A stretch of 28,429 bases of DNA from assembly GCA_964472875.1 (NCBI GenBank), contig CAYYMD010000039.1:1-28429 (forward strand), in the 5' to 3' direction. Below the pieces are notes generated by a model. It saw only the letters and a list, made by a program, of their open reading frames with translations, was not told where the DNA came from and made no database searches. The stretch is from CAYYMD01 sp964472875 (GTDB taxonomy: Bacteria > Planctomycetota > Phycisphaerae > SM23-33). Positions 7,439 to 14,383 of the stretch are shown here, one piece after another. The position numbers were made by a program, and so were the translations under genes. Numbering within the stretch: position 1 is the stretch's first letter; each line of letters opens with the position of its first letter.

Positions 7439-7840
7439 TTACAGTCGGCTGATTTCATCGGGTATCGGGACGATGCGGCCGTCTTTGTCTATGCAGGCCA
7501 GCGTGGTCTCGGCCGTGGTGAGCAGGACGCCGTCGCTTTTGCGCTTAAGTTCGTAGGCGTGCTCGATGCTGGCGCGGCCCATCCTGGTCCGCCGCGTGGT
7601 AAGTTCGAGGATTTCATCGTAACGGGCCGGGCGAATGTATTTCGCCGAGCAATTGGCGATAGCCAGGTAAACGCCGCGGTCCTCCAGGTCGCGGTAGCGG
7701 ATGCCGGCTTTGCGTAGCAGTTCGGTGCGGCCCAGCTCGAACCAGGGCCAGTAGCGGCTGTGATGCGCCACGCCCATGCGGTCGACCTCGGCGTAGCGAA
7801 CGCGGATTTCTATGGTGCAACTGTTGTCTTTCTCGGACAC
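7439..7840 (-). CDS. YbgC/4HBT-family acyl-CoA thioesterase
   Basis: A 133-residue hot-dog-fold thioesterase. The active-site segment RYAEVDRMGVAHHSRYWPWF (residues 15-34) has the family Asp (D20) followed by the Gly-Val-x-His block. Such enzymes hydrolyse acyl-CoA or acyl-ACP thioesters. The GTG at 7840-7838 is chosen because CAGGAG (7855-7850) lies 9 nt upstream; an in-frame TTG at 7876 would read through that site. The gene is convergent with the alcohol dehydrogenase (20 bp between stops) and divergent from ribD. The substrate chain cannot be assigned, and no tol-pal genes, which often accompany ybgC, are in this window. Confidence 0.85.
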   Translation of the reverse strand: MSEKDNSCTIEIRVRYAEVDRMGVAHHSRYWPWFELGRTELLRKAGIRYRDLEDRGVYLAIANCSAKYIRPARYDEILELTTRRTRMGRASIEHAYELKRKSDGVLLTTAETTLACIDKDGRIVPIPDEISRL

Positions 7841-7902
7841 CGGTAATTTCTCCTGTCGAACGTAATCGTATCGCAACTGCGTGCTCGAGGCACATTTATA
7901 TG

Positions 7903-7908
7903 TATAAT
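7903..7908 (+). promoter_or_regulatory. -10 box of ribD, possibly leaderless
   Basis: A perfect TATAAT ends 6 nt before the ATG at 7915, so transcription would begin at or near the start codon. No convincing -35 lies 16-18 bp upstream. An in-frame ATG at 7900 overlaps the box and is judged not to be the start. Confidence 0.45.
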
Positions 7909-7914
7909 ATCCCC

Positions 7915-9027
7915 ATGGCCCGCAATGAAGATGAAAAATTCATGGCCGAGGCGCTGCGGCTGGCCGGGGAATCGGTCGGCGCGGTTGAGCCGAACCCGCC
8001 GGTGGGGGCCATGCTGGTTCGCGACGGCGTGGAAATAGCCCGCGGCCGGCACGAGCATTTCGGCGGCCCGCACGCGGAGATTAACGCGCTGGCGGCGGCT
8101 GGCGGGCAAAGCAACGGCGCAACGATGTACGTCACGCTGGAGCCGTGCTGCCATCACGGCAAGACGCCGCCCTGCACCGAGGCGATTATCCGCGCGGGCG
8201 TGTCGCGGGTGGTGGTGGCGATGGAAGACCCCGACGGGCACGTTCGCGGCCGGGGCGTGGAAATTTTGCGCAAGGCCGGGCTGGAGGTTGACGTCGGCGT
8301 GTGCGGCGAGGATGCGCGTGCGCTGCTTGCCCCCTATATAAAACTGCGCACGGCCTCCCGGCCGTGGGTTATCTGCAAGTGGGCCCAGACCGCCGACGGC
8401 CTGCTCGCCCTGCCGGCCGGGCGCGGCAGGTGGATTTCCGGCGAAGAATCCCGCCGACGCGCCCACCAACTGCGGAGCATTTGCGACGGCGTGTGCGTAG
8501 GTATAAAAACGGTGCTGGCCGATAACCCGCTGCTGAACAACCGCTTCGGCGCAGGCCGGCATCCGGCGCGGCTGGTGCTCGACTCGAATCTGCGAACGGC
8601 CGCCGATTGCCGACTGCTGCGGACCGCCGACGAGTGCCCGGTGATTATCGTATGCCTCGAGACGGCCGTCGAAGATAACGCCGACAAGGCCGATGAGCTG
8701 CGACAGGCGGGAGCTGAGATTTTGCCGCTGCCGGCCTCGGAGGCGTCGCCCGACCTTGCGGCTCTGCTGGATGAACTGGGCCGACGGCAGTGGATGCGAA
8801 TTCTGGTCGAGGGCGGTGCGAAGGTGCTGGAGAACTTCATATTTTCAGGTCTCGCCGACGAACTGGACGTGTTCGTGGCCCGGCGCAAGGTCGGCGACAC
8901 GCAAGAGAAACTGCCGCGTTTCGACGTGGGCGAGGTTGAAAATCGCCTGAAAATCAAACCCCGGAGCAGGGAAAAAATCGGCGACGATACGCTGCTGCGT
9001 TACGTGCTCAACGAGGCCGCGGGTTAG
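7915..9027 (+). CDS. ribD: Bifunctional riboflavin biosynthesis deaminase/reductase
   Basis: Two steps of riboflavin synthesis: deamination of the pyrimidine intermediate, then reduction of its ribose side chain. It has 370 residues from the ATG at 7915. The N-terminal deaminase has HAEINAL (zinc ligand H53, proton shuttle E55) and EPCCHHGKTPPC (zinc ligands C78 and C87). The C-terminal reductase starts near residue 144 (RPWVICKWAQTADG) and ends with ILVEGGAKVLENFI and a closing LRYVLNE. Both halves look complete. The start is chosen from MARNEDEKFM matching the family opening and from the -10 box position. No other rib gene is nearby. The 3' end lies 4 bp from the convergent small membrane protein gene. 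Confidence 0.95.
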   Translation: MARNEDEKFMAEALRLAGESVGAVEPNPPVGAMLVRDGVEIARGRHEHFGGPHAEINALAAAGGQSNGATMYVTLEPCCHHGKTPPCTEAIIRAGVSRVVVAMEDPDGHVRGRGVEILRKAGLEVDVGVCGEDARALLAPYIKLRTASRPWVICKWAQTADGLLALPAGRGRWISGEESRRRAHQLRSICDGVCVGIKTVLADNPLLNNRFGAGRHPARLVLDSNLRTAADCRLLRTADECPVIIVCLETAVEDNADKADELRQAGAEILPLPASEASPDLAALLDELGRRQWMRILVEGGAKVLENFIFSGLADELDVFVARRKVGDTQEKLPRFDVGEVENRLKIKPRSREKIGDDTLLRYVLNEAAG

Positions 9028-9031
9028 CACA

Positions 9032-9256
9032 TCACGGCCAGTATTCGTGAATCGCCCACAGCACAGTGCCGAGCACGATTAAGCCGCCGATCATGTAGCA
9101 AACCAGCCCCACTATCTGCACCGGCAGCTTTTTGACGTTATCCGTGCGTATCGCCTTGTAAACCACCGCCACCGAAACGCACAGCGGTATCACCAGCCAG
9201 AGTATGTTGTCCGATGAGATGACCAGCGGTTTGTAAAAAAGGGCCAGGATACTCAT
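9032..9256 (-). CDS. Small two-helix membrane protein, function unknown
   Basis: A 74-residue protein with two predicted membrane helices, about residues 18-34 (ILWLVIPLCVSVAVVYK) and 45-68 (PVQIVGLVCYMIGGLIVLGTV). A short basic loop (RTDNVKK) joins them. I do not recognise the family. Its ATG overlaps the stop of the upstream DUF6677-like gene as ATGA, so it is likely translated by coupling and may work with that protein. It is convergent with ribD. It is probably real because of the coupling and the clean hydrophobic pattern. Confidence 0.7.
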   Translation of the reverse strand: MSILALFYKPLVISSDNILWLVIPLCVSVAVVYKAIRTDNVKKLPVQIVGLVCYMIGGLIVLGTVLWAIHEYWP

Positions 9257-9831
9257 TCTTCTGACCCTCCTTCATGCCCACTGCCCCGGCCGGCGTGCTT
9301 TTGTTTTTTGTCTTCATCCTCGAGGGATGGTTCGCCGCTTTTGCCCATAAGAGCCAGCACGGTCGCGTCGAAAATGCACAGCAGGTTCAAAAGCCCCGCC
9401 ACGCCGGTATAAGCCCTGGCCACCGACTCCACAGGAGCGGTCAGCACCAGCCCCCTTGGAGCGAGGGCGGTGTCGTATACGATTTGTTCGTACAGTTGCG
9501 GTTTTTCTTCGCCGGAGCCGCGCCACCGGCGGGCAATCTCCCGGACCTCGGGCACGATGTCGCGGTAAACGTTCTCCGTGCGCCGCCACGAGACGAGGGC
9601 GTGAGTCCCGGTGAACGCCTGCGCGGTGAACCACCATTTCTGCGCGCGGTGGTCCACCGTCATCACGCCGCCGATGGCCACGCCGCCCCAGAAGGTGGCA
9701 GCCACGGCCGCGAAAATAACCGCACCCCTGACCGGCCGGCGCAGGTAAGCGTGCCCGGCGCCCGGCACTATCCACGCCAGCAGCATGGCCAGCAGCGGTA
9801 TTGGTCGATGTCTGGTGTTTTCTTCTGCCAT
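9253..9831 (-). CDS. DUF6677-like planctomycete membrane protein
   Basis: A 192-residue protein. A hydrophobic N-terminal part (PLLAMLLAWIVPGAGHAYL, then RGAVIFAAVAATFWGG) is typical of a family whose first helix ends with a Pro-Gly-x-Gly-His turn. A soluble middle part (about 70-135) follows, then another helix (TGVAGLLNLLCIFDATVLAL) and a charged tail. I recall this as DUF6677, found in planctomycetes; the family name is from memory. Function is unknown. It has a GGAA ribosome binding site near the ATG at 9831 and overlaps the downstream 74-residue gene by 4 nt. The family and its neighbour suggest a small envelope complex, which is inference. Confidence 0.7.
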   Translation of the reverse strand: MAEENTRHRPIPLLAMLLAWIVPGAGHAYLRRPVRGAVIFAAVAATFWGGVAIGGVMTVDHRAQKWWFTAQAFTGTHALVSWRRTENVYRDIVPEVREIARRWRGSGEEKPQLYEQIVYDTALAPRGLVLTAPVESVARAYTGVAGLLNLLCIFDATVLALMGKSGEPSLEDEDKKQKHAGRGSGHEGGSEE

Positions 9832-9903
9832 GTCGTTCCGTAATAAACCCCGACTATTTTCCCCGTATTCCGCCTGGTGTCAAGTTGCCGACCGCGCAGA
9901 GTG

Positions 9904-10455
9904 TTATTTATACACGTTGCTGCGCAATCCGTCGCTAAGCGTGGGCCCGCGCCGACCCAGCCGCGCCCGCTCCACCAGCATCCATATCAGAAAAGTCACC
10001 CAGATGACAACCGCCAGCGCCATGAAAACCGACAAAGACAGCGAAGTTAATTTCTGCGGCGCGGGAACGGGCTCAGCCGCCGCGAGGGTATCGTTTACGC
10101 TCCAGGCGGCCAGCGACGCTACTATCGCCGCCACGAAACTCTGACACAGTGCGGACACCCACGCCCACGAGATGCTTATCATCTGTCGCGAACTCAAAAC
10201 CACCAGCGCCAGCGAAAGCGTCAGCCACACCACGCCGATTAAATCGATGAGCGTGCCGGCCTCCACCAGAGTGAAACTCAGACCGCGGGTCAGCGGATGC
10301 ATGGCTGCGCCGGAGGCCTCGGCCCGGGCGGGAATGCCACCCAGCACCCCGCGCGCGATGAGTATCGCAAACGCCCACACGAGATACCCTATGCCGACGA
10401 ACGCCAGCGCCAGGCCCACGTCCGTCCTTGTTGTTCGGCGCATTCTTCCAAGCAT
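9904..10455 (-). CDS. Four-helix membrane protein, function unknown
   Basis: A 183-residue predicted inner-membrane protein with helices at about 13-35, 64-88, 93-118 and 136-161. The N-terminus is basic (MLGRMRRTTRTD) and the C-terminal tail is Arg-rich. I do not recognise the family. The frame stays open upstream to a GTG at 10515, but that extension is basic and non-hydrophobic. The ATG at 10455 has GAAGG just before it, though a well-placed promoter suggests transcription begins within a few bases of this ATG. A second ATG at 10443 is possible. It lies 72 bp upstream of the DUF6677-like gene on the same strand and is divergent from the uracil-DNA glycosylase gene. Confidence 0.65.
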   Translation of the reverse strand: MLGRMRRTTRTDVGLALAFVGIGYLVWAFAILIARGVLGGIPARAEASGAAMHPLTRGLSFTLVEAGTLIDLIGVVWLTLSLALVVLSSRQMISISWAWVSALCQSFVAAIVASLAAWSVNDTLAAAEPVPAPQKLTSLSLSVFMALAVVIWVTFLIWMLVERARLGRRGPTLSDGLRSNVYK

Positions 10456-10464
10456 ACCTTCACC

Positions 10465-10493
10465 ATTAGACCAACGTAATCGCCTGCGGTCAA
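10465..10493 (-). promoter_or_regulatory. Predicted promoter for the four-helix membrane protein
   Basis: On the minus strand, TTGACC (10493-10488), a 17-bp spacer, then TCTAAT (10470-10465). The -10 ends 9 nt before the ATG at 10455, so the 5' UTR would be about 0-3 nt. Confidence 0.5.
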
Positions 10494-10560
10494 AACAAAC
10501 TCCCCGCCGCCCCACCCCCTGCCGTCGCGGCGGATTCCGTTACCGGCCTGTGCATAATGT

Positions 10561-10589
10561 TTGTCCGATTTCGTTTCTGGACATATAAT
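10561..10589 (+). promoter_or_regulatory. Predicted leaderless promoter for udg
   Basis: TTGTCC (10561-10566), a 17-bp spacer, then TATAAT (10584-10589). Seven bases separate the -10 from the ATG at 10597, so the mRNA would begin at the start codon. No ribosome binding site is present. Confidence 0.6.
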
Positions 10590-10596
10590 CGGCGTT

Positions 10597-11349
10597 ATGG
10601 CAGATTTATTCGAGGACATTAAGCTTGCGGGCGAACAGATCATGGAAACCGAACGTTTTCTGGCCGGGGATTTCATACCGGCCGGACAGAACCCGTTACC
10701 CGAAATCAAAAAGGCCCGGAAAATGACAAAACAGGAAAAAGCCGACGCACTGAAATCCATGGACGAAAACGAGGTCCGCGGCTGCACCAAATGCCGCCTG
10801 CACGAGGGACGCACACACACCGTTTTCGGCGAGGGTAACCCGGACGCCGACCTTGTCTTCGTCGGCGAGGGACCCGGCCAGCAGGAGGACGAAACGGGAC
10901 GGCCTTTCGTGGGACGCGCCGGCAAACTGCTGGACAAAATGATTGCGGCCATGGGCATCGACCGCAAAGACGTCTTCATATGCAACCTCGTCAAGTGCCG
11001 CGCGCCCAACAACCGCACGCCCGCGCCGGACGAGGTCCGCACCTGCACCGACCTTTACCTGACCGGGCAGTTGAGCATTATCGAGCCGAAAGCAATAGTC
11101 TGCCTCGGCGGCCCGGCCACGCAGCACCTGCTGAACACCACCGTGGGCATAACCAAACTTCGCGGACAATGGTCGCAACTGCCCATAATGGGCGAGAACC
11201 TCGCCGGCACGTCCGTCATGCCGACGTTCCACCCCGCCTACCTGTTGCGGCAGTATACGACGCAGAACCGACAGAAGGTGTGGTCAGATTTGCAGGAAGT
11301 GATGAAGTTCCTCGGTCTCAAACCGCCCGCCGCCAAGAGCCGGAAATGA
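10597..11349 (+). CDS. Uracil-DNA glycosylase, family 4 type (Fe-S)
   Basis: Removes uracil from DNA at the start of base-excision repair. It has 250 residues. Motif A is GEGPGQQED (90-98) and motif B is HPAYLLR (212-218). Four cysteines fit the Fe-S cluster of family 4: C63 and C66 (GCTKC), C134 and C150. The first 60 residues are a charged N-terminal extension before the catalytic domain. The ATG at 10597 is set by the leaderless promoter; an in-frame TTG at 10561 coincides with the -35 and is rejected. The zinc-ribbon/VWA gene follows 43 bp downstream on the same strand. Family 4 against family 5 is judged from motif A, the latter usually being longer; this is not certain. Confidence 0.9.
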   Translation: MADLFEDIKLAGEQIMETERFLAGDFIPAGQNPLPEIKKARKMTKQEKADALKSMDENEVRGCTKCRLHEGRTHTVFGEGNPDADLVFVGEGPGQQEDETGRPFVGRAGKLLDKMIAAMGIDRKDVFICNLVKCRAPNNRTPAPDEVRTCTDLYLTGQLSIIEPKAIVCLGGPATQHLLNTTVGITKLRGQWSQLPIMGENLAGTSVMPTFHPAYLLRQYTTQNRQKVWSDLQEVMKFLGLKPPAAKSRK

Positions 11350-11392
11350 CTGTTAGACAACAACCGCAGCAAGAGACGAAGGGAGCGAATGT

Positions 11393-12340
11393 ATGTCCAT
11401 AAAAATTCGCTGTTCCCAGTGCAGCAAGAAAATAACCATCGACGAGGCCTTCGCCGGCGGCATCTGCCGCTGTCCCTACTGCAAGTCGCTGGTGGATGTT
11501 CCCGCCGACGAAGAAGAACATGCTGCATCCGCCAGACCCGCCGCCCCGAACCGGCAGGCCGGGCGCCCGGCGGCGCCTTCGAGCAAGGAAGCCGCCTCGC
11601 GGGAAAAACGCGCCGCTGCGGCGCACCACGAAGAAATACCCATGGCCAATCCCGTGAAGTTTCAGGGCATCATGGCCATCGTGCTGCTGGGCCTGTTTCT
11701 GGTTATGCTTATCGCAGGGGTGATAATATCGGTCGAGGTGTTCTGGCCCGAAGCAGAGGCGCCGGCGCCGCCGCCGGAGCCGCCAAACCCGTATCAAAAG
11801 ACCCGGCAAGTGCAGGGGCCGGTAGTCGCCGGTGACATAGAGCTTGCCACCCCTGTTGTTTACTGCATAGACACGGGCGCCAGCATGGCGGAGTATTACG
11901 GTTATGCGCAATTGATGGTCGAGTCCTCGCTGGAGTCGCTCGACGGCGGAAGGTTCTCGATAATCCTCGCCGGAGAGACGGAAGACAAATTTGTTTCGGG
12001 CGATTACCTGACCGCCCATAAGGAGGGACTCGATAAAGCCGGCGAATTCATGCAAATGGCGTGGTGCTCCGGCGCAAGCGATATTTCGCGCGCTCTGGAG
12101 GCGGCCCTGGGCAAAAAACCCGCCTCCGTCGTGCTGATGGCCCGCAAGGAGGTCGACGGGGCGGAAAAAACGGCCGAGAAGTTCAAATCCGCCGGCGTTC
12201 CGCTGGTTGTAGTTGCCCTGAGCGAAGATGCGGAAGTACAGGATTCGCTGAAAAAACTCGCACAGGCCGCCGGAGGCAGTTTCCGCGCCTACGGCAAGGC
12301 CAGACTGGACCAGTGGGCCCGCGAAAATACATCCCGGTGA
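11393..12340 (+). CDS. Zinc-ribbon, single-TM, VWA-like domain protein
   Basis: A 315-residue protein in three parts. An N-terminal zinc ribbon has C7-x2-C10 and C27-x2-C30. A Pro/Ala-rich linker leads to one membrane helix (about 91-116). The C-terminal region resembles a von Willebrand A domain: VVYCIDTGASM (155-165) sits where the metal-ion site DxSxS normally is, but reads DTGAS. Later strands (RFSIILAG, ASVVLMARKE, VPLVVVAL) keep the alternating pattern. The zinc ribbon would be cytoplasmic and the VWA-like domain periplasmic by the charge distribution. The partner is unknown. GGGAG lies upstream of the ATG at 11393. It probably shares a transcript with the glycosylase. Confidence 0.75.
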   Translation: MSIKIRCSQCSKKITIDEAFAGGICRCPYCKSLVDVPADEEEHAASARPAAPNRQAGRPAAPSSKEAASREKRAAAAHHEEIPMANPVKFQGIMAIVLLGLFLVMLIAGVIISVEVFWPEAEAPAPPPEPPNPYQKTRQVQGPVVAGDIELATPVVYCIDTGASMAEYYGYAQLMVESSLESLDGGRFSIILAGETEDKFVSGDYLTAHKEGLDKAGEFMQMAWCSGASDISRALEAALGKKPASVVLMARKEVDGAEKTAEKFKSAGVPLVVVALSEDAEVQDSLKKLAQAAGGSFRAYGKARLDQWARENTSR

Positions 12341-12358
12341 TTGAGCCGCACTTTAATG

Positions 12359-12387
12359 TTTAAACATATCAATCCGGCGGATATACT
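12359..12387 (+). promoter_or_regulatory. Candidate promoter for the AcsE-like gene
   Basis: TTTAAA (12359-12364), a 17-bp spacer, then TATACT (12382-12387). The -10 is good and the -35 weak. The 5' UTR would be about 36 nt. Confidence 0.4.
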
Positions 12388-12429
12388 TTCGGCAGAGCAG
12401 ATATTAACCCCTGATTAAAAAGGCACACC

Positions 12430-13227
12430 ATGATAATAATAGGCGAAAAAATAAACGCGACGCGGAAGGTAATCTCAAAGGCCATAAAAGACAGGGATGA
12501 CGATTTCATCATCCGCACCGCAACCAAGCAGGCCGGGGCCGGGGCGGATTACATCGACATAAACGGCGGCGACCCGCGGGCGGGCAAAGAGGCCGATAAC
12601 ATGGCCTGGCTGGCCGATCTCGTCCAGTCGAACACGGACCTGCCCCTGTCGGTGGACACCGCCGACCCCGAGGCCGCTCGCAAGGGGCTCTCAATGGCCG
12701 AGAAAAAACCCATACTGAACAGCGTCTCGCTCGAAACGGAGCGCCTGGAAAACATGCTGGGGCTCATCGGAGAATTCGACTGCATGGTTATCGCCCTGCT
12801 GATGGACGATTCCGGCGTGCCGTGCGCCGGCGGCGATCGCGTCAAACGCGCCGAAACAATCATCGAAAAAATCACCTCCGCCGGCAAAAAGCCGGATGAG
12901 ATAATCATAGACCCGTGCGTGCTGCCGGTTTCGACGGACCCAAACGCCGGCAGAACGCTCATCGCCGACATGTGGCAAATCCGCGACCGCTGGCCGGATG
13001 TGCACATTGGCGGCGGGCTGTCCAACATAAGTTACGGCCTGCCCAACCGCCGGCTGATTAACATTACCGCTCTGGCGCAGGCGATTATGGCCGGCATGGA
13101 CGCAGCCATCATCGACCCCTGCACGCCAGGGATAACCGCGGCCATATACGCCGCCGAGGCCATGGCCGGCAGAGACGACTTCTGCATGAACTATCTCACC
13201 GCCGCACGGGAAGGCAAACTCGACTGA
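12430..13227 (+). CDS. Pterin-binding methyltransferase, AcsE/MeTr-like
   Basis: A 265-residue TIM-barrel protein of the dihydropteroate synthase / methyltetrahydrofolate:corrinoid methyltransferase superfamily. Matching segments are IIIGEKINATR (2-12), ADYIDINGGDP (39-49), LPLSVDTADP (71-80), ILNSVSLE (95-102), IIIDPCVLP (158-166) and GGLSNISYGLPNRR (195-208). The Asn in SNIS (N199) and the pterin-contacting acids D43, D76 and D161 are kept, which favours the AcsE group over folate-making DHPS. AcsE-type enzymes move a methyl group from methyl-tetrahydrofolate to a corrinoid protein. No corrinoid protein, CODH/ACS or methionine synthase gene is visible nearby, so its partner is elsewhere. 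yggS follows 40 bp downstream but has its own promoter. Confidence 0.8.
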   Translation: MIIIGEKINATRKVISKAIKDRDDDFIIRTATKQAGAGADYIDINGGDPRAGKEADNMAWLADLVQSNTDLPLSVDTADPEAARKGLSMAEKKPILNSVSLETERLENMLGLIGEFDCMVIALLMDDSGVPCAGGDRVKRAETIIEKITSAGKKPDEIIIDPCVLPVSTDPNAGRTLIADMWQIRDRWPDVHIGGGLSNISYGLPNRRLINITALAQAIMAGMDAAIIDPCTPGITAAIYAAEAMAGRDDFCMNYLTAAREGKLD

Positions 13228-13232
13228 CTTTC

Positions 13233-13261
13233 TTGCCACAGGCGGCCGTGCGCGGTATTTT
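13233..13261 (+). promoter_or_regulatory. Predicted leaderless promoter for yggS
   Basis: TTGCCA (13233-13238), a 17-bp spacer, then TATTTT (13256-13261). Six bases separate the -10 from the ATG at 13268. No ribosome binding site is present, so the transcript should start at or next to the ATG. Confidence 0.6.
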
Positions 13262-13267
13262 GCCCGT

Positions 13268-13999
13268 ATGGCAGTGGCGAGTGGAAAGTTAAAAGAGAAC
13301 CTCAAACGCATCTCTGACAACGTGGCCGAAGCGTGCGCCCGCGCGAAGCGTTCGCCGGATGAGGTATCCATCGTGGCCGTCACCAAATCGACGGACGTTG
13401 AGACGATTAAAAATCTCATCGGCCTGGGCCTGACGGATATCGGGGAAAACCGCGCCGCCCAACTGCTGCGGCGGGCCGAGGAAATAGACCAATATCTACA
13501 CAAATCCAACTCCGGCAAGATTAAAAACGCCGATGTCCGCTGGCACATGGTGGGCCACCTTCAGCGTAAAAAGGTCAAAACCCTGATGCCGGTGGTCAGC
13601 ATGATTCATTCTCTGGATTCGCTTCGCCTGGCCGAGGAAATAAACAACCGTGCCCAGCGGGCCGGGCGGACGATGGATGTCTTTCTGGAGGTCAACTGCT
13701 CGCAGGAGCCGCAGAAACACGGTTGCGCCGTCGGCGCGGCGGTGCACCTGGGGCAGACGGCCGCGTCTATGGAAAATCTTCGCCTGGTCGGGCTGATGAC
13801 CATGGCGCCGATGACGCGGAATCCCGAGAAGGCCCGCCCGGCGTTCGTGCGCCTGCGCGAACTGTTCGAGGAAATGCGGCACGAGAAAATCGGCGGCGAC
13901 GCCTTCCGCCACCTGTCCATGGGAATGACACAGGATTACACCGTGGCCGTCGAAGAAGGAGCCACAGTCCTCCGTATCGGCACGGCGCTGTTTCAATAG
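13268..13999 (+). CDS. yggS: YggS-family pyridoxal-phosphate-binding homeostasis protein
   Basis: A 243-residue protein of the alanine-racemase N-terminal fold (YggS/PROSC). The PLP-binding lysine is K40 in VSIVAVTK. Other family segments are DIGENRAAQLL, WHMVGHLQRKK, VFLEVNCSQEPQKHG, LVGLMTMAP and LSMGMTQDYTVAVEEGATVLRIGTALF. The family stabilises free PLP and affects amino-acid balance; it is not a racemase. The usual end IGTAIFG is here IGTALFQ, so the protein stops one or two residues early relative to most members. The start is set by the leaderless promoter and by the family length. The 5' neighbour is the AcsE-like gene. Confidence 0.95.
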   Translation: MAVASGKLKENLKRISDNVAEACARAKRSPDEVSIVAVTKSTDVETIKNLIGLGLTDIGENRAAQLLRRAEEIDQYLHKSNSGKIKNADVRWHMVGHLQRKKVKTLMPVVSMIHSLDSLRLAEEINNRAQRAGRTMDVFLEVNCSQEPQKHGCAVGAAVHLGQTAASMENLRLVGLMTMAPMTRNPEKARPAFVRLRELFEEMRHEKIGGDAFRHLSMGMTQDYTVAVEEGATVLRIGTALFQ

Positions 14000-14063
14000 C
14001 CGCAACCCGTGCTACGCCCATACGGGCTTCGCAGAGTAGTAAGACTCAGATAACGATTAATAT

Positions 14064-14102
14064 CACTGCTGTCCCAACGTGAGACACGTTGGGACAGCAG
14101 TG
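14064..14102. repeat. Perfect 18-bp inverted repeat between yggS and the HicB-like gene
   Basis: CACTGCTGTCCCAACGTG (14064-14081) is followed by AGA and then its exact reverse complement (14085-14102). The right arm covers the likely -35 of the HicB-like gene. No T-run follows. It could be an operator, a strong hairpin at the 3' end of yggS mRNA, or a small mobile repeat. Confidence 0.85.
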
Positions 14103-14116
14103 TTGAGAGGTATAAT
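14089..14116 (+). promoter_or_regulatory. Predicted promoter for the HicB-like gene
   Basis: TTGGGA (14089-14094), a 16-bp spacer, then a perfect TATAAT (14111-14116). The -35 lies inside the right arm of the perfect inverted repeat. Transcription would start near 14123, just where ATG-GAG-AAA-TAA begins; its GGAG is also the ribosome binding site for the real ATG at 14136. Confidence 0.5.
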
Positions 14117-14135
14117 TTAAGCATGGAGAAATAAC

Positions 14136-14351
14136 ATGGCCGATTACCATATAAACATTTTTTACAGCGAAGAAGACGGCGGATACATAGCCGACATTCC
14201 TGACCTTGAGTCATGTTCGGCCTTCGGCGCGACGCCGGAGGAAGCACTGGCGGAGGTTGAAAAGGCCAGGGATGCCTGGCTTCAGGCCGCACGCGATGCA
14301 GGCAAGCCAGTCCCCAAACCGCGTTATCGCCCCGCAACCTACCAGGCCTGA
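14136..14351 (+). CDS. HicB-like small protein, no HicA partner visible
   Basis: A 71-residue protein with the HicB_like fold pattern: YHINIFYSEEDGGYIADIPD (4-23), LESCSAFGATPEEAL, then a helix AEVEKARDAWLQAARDAGK and a Pro-rich tail PVPKPRYRP. HicB proteins are usually antitoxins that neutralise the mRNA-cleaving toxin HicA and repress their own promoter. No small basic HicA-like frame is found within several hundred bases on either side, so this is a solitary HicB homologue. No DNA-binding domain follows the core. GGAG is 7 nt before the ATG. A perfect palindrome overlaps the promoter, which would suit autoregulation by some binding protein. A non-TA function is equally possible. Confidence 0.8.
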   Translation: MADYHINIFYSEEDGGYIADIPDLESCSAFGATPEEALAEVEKARDAWLQAARDAGKPVPKPRYRPATYQA

Positions 14352-14383
14352 AAAATCCTCCGCATCACAACGGCGTTTTTTGG

